Of a stretch of DNA of 9,791 nucleotides, positions 7,490 through 9,791 are shown one piece after another. Numbering within the stretch: position 1 is the first letter of the stretch; the number at the start of each line of letters is the position of its first letter. The stretch comes from a bacterium (GTDB lineage Bacteria; Zixibacteria; MSB-5A5; GN15; FEB-12), in the NCBI GenBank assembly GCA_030629485.1, contig DAOVOW010000047.1, positions 1 through 9,791 on the forward strand, read 5' to 3'. Position numbers and translations under genes: made by a program. The notes beneath the pieces are model-generated. The model worked only from the letters and a program-made list of their open reading frames with translations, was not told where the DNA came from and ran no database searches.

Positions 7490-7560
7490 GGACCAATGAA
7501 TGCGACTCTCTGTGCGTATTCGTTGAGAGTTGATTGAGCGTGACTAATAACTGAGTGAGT

Positions 7561-8733
7561 ATGGAACCGATTTACCTCGATCATAATGCCACGACGCCGG
7601 TAGATCCGGCGGTGGTGGAAGCAATGCTTCCGTATCTGAATGAAGGTTACGGCAACGCCAGTTCCGTTCATATGTTCGGACGTGACGCTAAGGTGGCGCT
7701 GGAGCAGGCGCGCGAGACGATAGCCGGTGTCATCAACTGTGAACCGTCCGAGTTGTACTTTACGTCGGGGGGTACCGAGTCGGACAATATCGCCGTACTC
7801 GGCACGGCTTATCAGTATCGCAACAAGAAAATGCATCTCGTCGTCGGCGCCACCGAACACCACGCCGTGATAGAACCGGCGGAGCATCTGCACCACCATG
7901 AAGGTTTCGATCTGGACCTGCTCCCTGTCGACAGCCAAGGGTTCGCCTCGGCGACCGAACTCGCTAAGCTGATCACCGACCACACCTGCCTCGTCTCGGT
8001 TATGCACGGCAACAACGAGACCGGATCGGTACAGGACATTGCCGCGCTGACCGCCGTGACCCGTGAACGCGGCGCGTTGTTTCATACCGATGCCGTGCAG
8101 TCGATAGGCAAGGTTGAGGTGGATGTCAAACAGTTGGGCGTTGACATGCTGTCGCTCACCGGTCACAAGATATATGGACCAAAGGGAACCGGCGCGCTGT
8201 TTATCCGCCAGGGTGTGAAGATAGCTCCCCTGTTTTATGGCGGTTCCCATGAAAAGAAACGCCGTCCCGGCACCGAAAACGTCGCCGGCATCGTCGGTTT
8301 GGCCAAAGCGCTGGAGATTGCTGAAAAGCAGCGTGAATCCGACTTCACTCACCTTAGCGAACTGGCCGACTACTTCATCGAAAAGATCACAACCGCCGTG
8401 CCCGATACCTATCTCAACAGCTCGCGCACGCGTCGCATTCCTCAGACTATCAATCTCTCCTTCTCCGGCGCCGAGGGGGAGTCGATCATTCTCAGTCTTG
8501 ACCTGAAGGGTGTTGCGGCGTCATCCGGGTCGGCCTGTACTTCCGGCGCCACCGAGCCGTCGCACGTGCTGACAGCGATGGGTGTGCCGTTGGAACGCGG
8601 CCAGGCCGCGGTGCGCTTCTCGATGGGAAGGGCCACCACCAAGGAGCATATGGATTATGTCGTCGAAGTTCTCCCGCCGATCATCGAACGACTGCGCGCC
8701 ATGTCGCCGACTTACCGGCAATCCCAGGCGTAG
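7561..8733 (+). CDS. iscS: Cysteine desulfurase, IscS/NifS type
   Basis: A 390-residue PLP-dependent cytoplasmic enzyme that turns L-cysteine into L-alanine and carries the sulfur as a persulfide to acceptors such as MnmA or Fe-S scaffolds. MEPIYLDHNATTPVDP is the usual N-terminus. ELYFTSGGTESDN is the PLP phosphate and cofactor region; His100 in TEHHAV stacks on PLP; Lys203 in TGHKIYGPKG forms the Schiff base; RRPGTENVAG is conserved. Cys326 in SSGSACTSGATEPSHVL is the persulfide cysteine; this loop and motif place it in the IscS/NifS group I, not SufS. Length and all catalytic residues are normal. Start ATG 7561 is preferred to GTG 7555, two codons earlier, because it fits family N-termini; the binding site is weak (GAG in GAGTGAG). 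With mnmA 62 bases downstream, its main duty is probably tRNA thiolation. No scaffold gene is seen here, so the symbol choice between iscS and nifS is loose. Confidence 0.95.
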   Translation: MEPIYLDHNATTPVDPAVVEAMLPYLNEGYGNASSVHMFGRDAKVALEQARETIAGVINCEPSELYFTSGGTESDNIAVLGTAYQYRNKKMHLVVGATEHHAVIEPAEHLHHHEGFDLDLLPVDSQGFASATELAKLITDHTCLVSVMHGNNETGSVQDIAALTAVTRERGALFHTDAVQSIGKVEVDVKQLGVDMLSLTGHKIYGPKGTGALFIRQGVKIAPLFYGGSHEKKRRPGTENVAGIVGLAKALEIAEKQRESDFTHLSELADYFIEKITTAVPDTYLNSSRTRRIPQTINLSFSGAEGESIILSLDLKGVAASSGSACTSGATEPSHVLTAMGVPLERGQAAVRFSMGRATTKEHMDYVVEVLPPIIERLRAMSPTYRQSQA

Positions 8734-8745
8734 CCTGCAATGTTC

Positions 8746-8772
8746 TCGCGCAGCAAACCAGGGTCGCGCAGC
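8746..8772 (+). repeat. Nine-base direct repeat overlapping the inter-gene hairpin
   Basis: TCGCGCAGC occurs at 8746-8754 and again at 8764-8772, an 18-base period, in the gap between the desulfurase and mnmA. The second copy supplies the 5' arm and loop of the hairpin at 8760-8778. The repeat is short and could be chance in GC-rich DNA, but it lies exactly in the non-coding gap. Confidence 0.5.
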
Positions 8773-8785
8773 GGCCCTTTGTTTT
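8760..8785 (+). terminator. Intrinsic-terminator-like hairpin between the desulfurase and mnmA
   Basis: AGGGTCGC (8760-8767) pairs with GCGGCCCT (8771-8778) as an 8-bp, mostly G-C stem with one G-U pair and a 3-base loop. A T-rich run, TTTGTTTT (8778-8785), follows directly. This is the form of a Rho-independent terminator. It sits only ten bases before the mnmA ATG and no clear promoter lies between, so mnmA must be read through it or be transcribed partly by escape; an attenuator or a tuning device is possible (inference). Confidence 0.5.
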
Positions 8786-8795
8786 GGCAGATAAG

Positions 8796-9791
8796 ATGTC
8801 GAAGACGGTTCTCGTAGCTATGTCGGGTGGGGTTGACTCCTCGGTCGCCGCCCTGCTCCTGAAGGAACAGGGATATGATGTTGTCGGCGCCCACATGAAA
8901 CTGTGGGACTATGCCGAGGTGGGAGCCGACGTCTACCGCGACGGGCGATGTTGTTCGCTCGACGCCGTCAACGACTGCCGCGGCATATGTGATGCTATCG
9001 ACGCACCGTTCTACGTGTTGAACCTCTCGCGACAGTTTCGATCTGAAGTGATCGACAATTTCGTCAATGAGTACAAAGCGGGGCGTACACCTAACCCGTG
9101 CGTGCGGTGTAACACTGATGTCAAGTGGCGGGCGTTTCTCCGGAAAGCGCACGAGATCGGGTGTGACTACATCGCCACCGGACATTACGCACGAATCGAA
9201 AAAGATAGTGACGCTTCTTACCTGATAAGAAAAGGTGTCGATAACACCCGCGACCAGTCATACTTCCTCTGGGGGCTGACTCAGGCTGCGTTGGCCATGA
9301 CATTGATGCCATTGGGCGGGCTGCACAAATCGGAAGTGCGTGAGATCGCGCGGCAGCACGGTCTGAAAACGTCCGAGAAAAAGGAATCGCGCGAAATATG
9401 TTTTGTCGCCGATGATGACTACCATCGCTTTCTGCGCGAATGGGACGACAGACACGAAACACCTCCCACCCCGGGGGATATCGTGGACGAGTCCGGTCGG
9501 GTGTTGGGTCACCATGACGGCGCGGCGTACTACACTGTCGGTCAACGGCGCGGGTTGGGTATCTCGCATCCGACGCCCTTGTATGTTCTGCGCATCGATG
9601 CCGTGAACAATCGCGTGGTTGTCGGTGACGATGCGTCGCTTTATAGCAATGAAATGACCGTCGACAATGTTAACTGGATCGCGATGGTTCCACCAGCGAG
9701 ATCGCCATGGCGCTCCGCACCTCGCGATGACGACTGGATAGCGACGGCTCCGCCGTCGGGATTGCCGCGTCGCTACGACACGAGTGTCTTC
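8796..9791 (+). CDS. mnmA: tRNA-specific 2-thiouridylase MnmA (3' end outside the window)
   Basis: MnmA makes the 2-thio group on uridine 34 of Lys, Glu and Gln tRNAs, using ATP and sulfur relayed from a cysteine desulfurase, here the gene just upstream. The visible 332 codons begin at ATG 8796 (weak binding site GATAAG). The ATP pyrophosphatase loop SGGVDSS is at residues 10-16. Cys102 in PNPCVRCN is the first catalytic cysteine and Cys202 in SREICFV the second; TGHYAR and TRDQSYFLWGL are conserved contacts, and YYTVGQRRGLGI opens the central domain. Full length is usually 355-370, so some tens of residues are missing. Oddity: from residue 293 (NWI) the expected move into the C-terminal beta-barrel (a C-x-x-K-x-R-Y-R-type strand) is replaced by a Pro/Arg-rich tract encoded by a 60-bp tandem repeat. 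The frame stays open to the edge, but whether the gene is intact cannot be seen. Confidence 0.93.
   Translation, partial: MSKTVLVAMSGGVDSSVAALLLKEQGYDVVGAHMKLWDYAEVGADVYRDGRCCSLDAVNDCRGICDAIDAPFYVLNLSRQFRSEVIDNFVNEYKAGRTPNPCVRCNTDVKWRAFLRKAHEIGCDYIATGHYARIEKDSDASYLIRKGVDNTRDQSYFLWGLTQAALAMTLMPLGGLHKSEVREIARQHGLKTSEKKESREICFVADDDYHRFLREWDDRHETPPTPGDIVDESGRVLGHHDGAAYYTVGQRRGLGISHPTPLYVLRIDAVNNRVVVGDDASLYSNEMTVDNVNWIAMVPPARSPWRSAPRDDDWIATAPPSGLPRRYDTSVF
9672..9791 (+). repeat. Two diverged 60-bp tandem copies, palindrome-rich, in frame inside mnmA
   Basis: Copy 1 is 9672-9731 and copy 2 is 9732-9791. Their first 46 positions match at 33 (hand alignment), both beginning with ACTGGAT.GCGA.GG.TCC after the first base; the last 14 positions are largely unlike. 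Sixty bases is exactly 20 codons, so the frame is kept: NWIAMVPP and DWIATAPP start the two peptide units. The copies hold palindromes: CGCCATGGCG at 9703-9712; a 7-bp stem CGACGGC/GCCGTCG at 9742-9758; an alternative AGCGACG/CGTCGCT pairing at 9740-9774; and GACAC/GTGTC at 9777-9788. This resembles small dispersed palindromic repeats, and the second copy may continue past the window. Confidence 0.7.

Noticed and set aside
7503..7532. Inverted repeat ACTCTC/GAGAGT as a second terminator
   Set aside because: Only six Watson-Crick pairs with a 14-base loop and no T tract; noted only as part of the leader region.
7523..7550. TTGAGA-16-TAATAA as a promoter for the desulfurase
   Set aside because: The -10 matches only about three of six bases and the start point would fall almost on the start codon; the pair at 7425-7452 is better.
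7555..7560. GTG at 7555 as the desulfurase start
   Set aside because: It adds only two residues with no better binding site, and the family usually begins a few residues before IYLD, which the ATG at 7561 gives.
7480..8352. Long antisense open frame (290 codons) opposite the cysteine desulfurase
   Set aside because: It is the mirror of a well-conserved gene in GC-rich DNA; its translation shows no family motif and every desulfurase motif is on the + strand.
1..9791. CRISPR array, tRNA or rRNA genes, insertion sequences, phage or defence genes
   Set aside because: No spaced repeats, cloverleaf-like sequence, transposase motif or terminal inverted repeats were seen on either strand; all sizeable open regions are accounted for by the six genes.

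Overview
The window reads as a chromosomal stretch of a diderm (Gram-negative-type) bacterium with moderately GC-rich DNA (roughly mid-50s percent, estimated by eye). The outer-membrane assembly proteins TamB and an Omp85 protein, plus signal peptides ending in AxA-like sites, show the two-membrane envelope. The tightly overlapping genes, TamB next to Omp85, and a short palindromic repeat near the right end would fit an FCB-group or candidate-phylum genome such as Zixibacteria. That assignment is a guess from style, not from a marker gene.

Left part (about 1-7465): four genes on the + strand, packed end to end, that look like one operon. First is an HtrA/DegP-like protein with a PDZ domain that has lost all three catalytic residues (a pseudoprotease). 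Next is a double-domain carboxymuconolactone-decarboxylase-family protein, then a TamB-like inner-membrane-anchored protein, then a TamA/BamA-like outer-membrane beta-barrel protein. The last three are joined by stop/start overlaps (ATGA at 2013, TGATG at 5538). The first gene probably begins at a non-canonical codon just after a strong Shine-Dalgarno sequence and overlaps the end of an unidentified upstream reading frame. TamB and the Omp85 protein should span the periplasm and help insert outer-membrane proteins or transport lipid. The dead HtrA-like protein could be a PDZ chaperone or adaptor for that work (inference).

Middle junction (7465-7560): a perfect 9-bp hairpin follows the Omp85 stop codon, and a plausible sigma70-type promoter lies in the last codons of that gene. 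This suggests a new transcription unit.

Right part (7561-9791): an IscS/NifS-type cysteine desulfurase followed by the tRNA 2-thiouridylase MnmA, a sensible pair because the desulfurase supplies the sulfur that MnmA puts on tRNA U34. A terminator-like hairpin with a T-rich tract sits between them, only ten bases before the mnmA start. The mnmA gene runs off the end of the window. Its last 40 visible codons form two diverged copies of a 60-bp (20-codon) in-frame repeat rich in palindromes, where the conserved C-terminal beta-barrel domain of MnmA should begin.

No tRNA, rRNA, CRISPR array, insertion sequence or phage gene was seen. No stretch longer than 300 bases lacks a gene.
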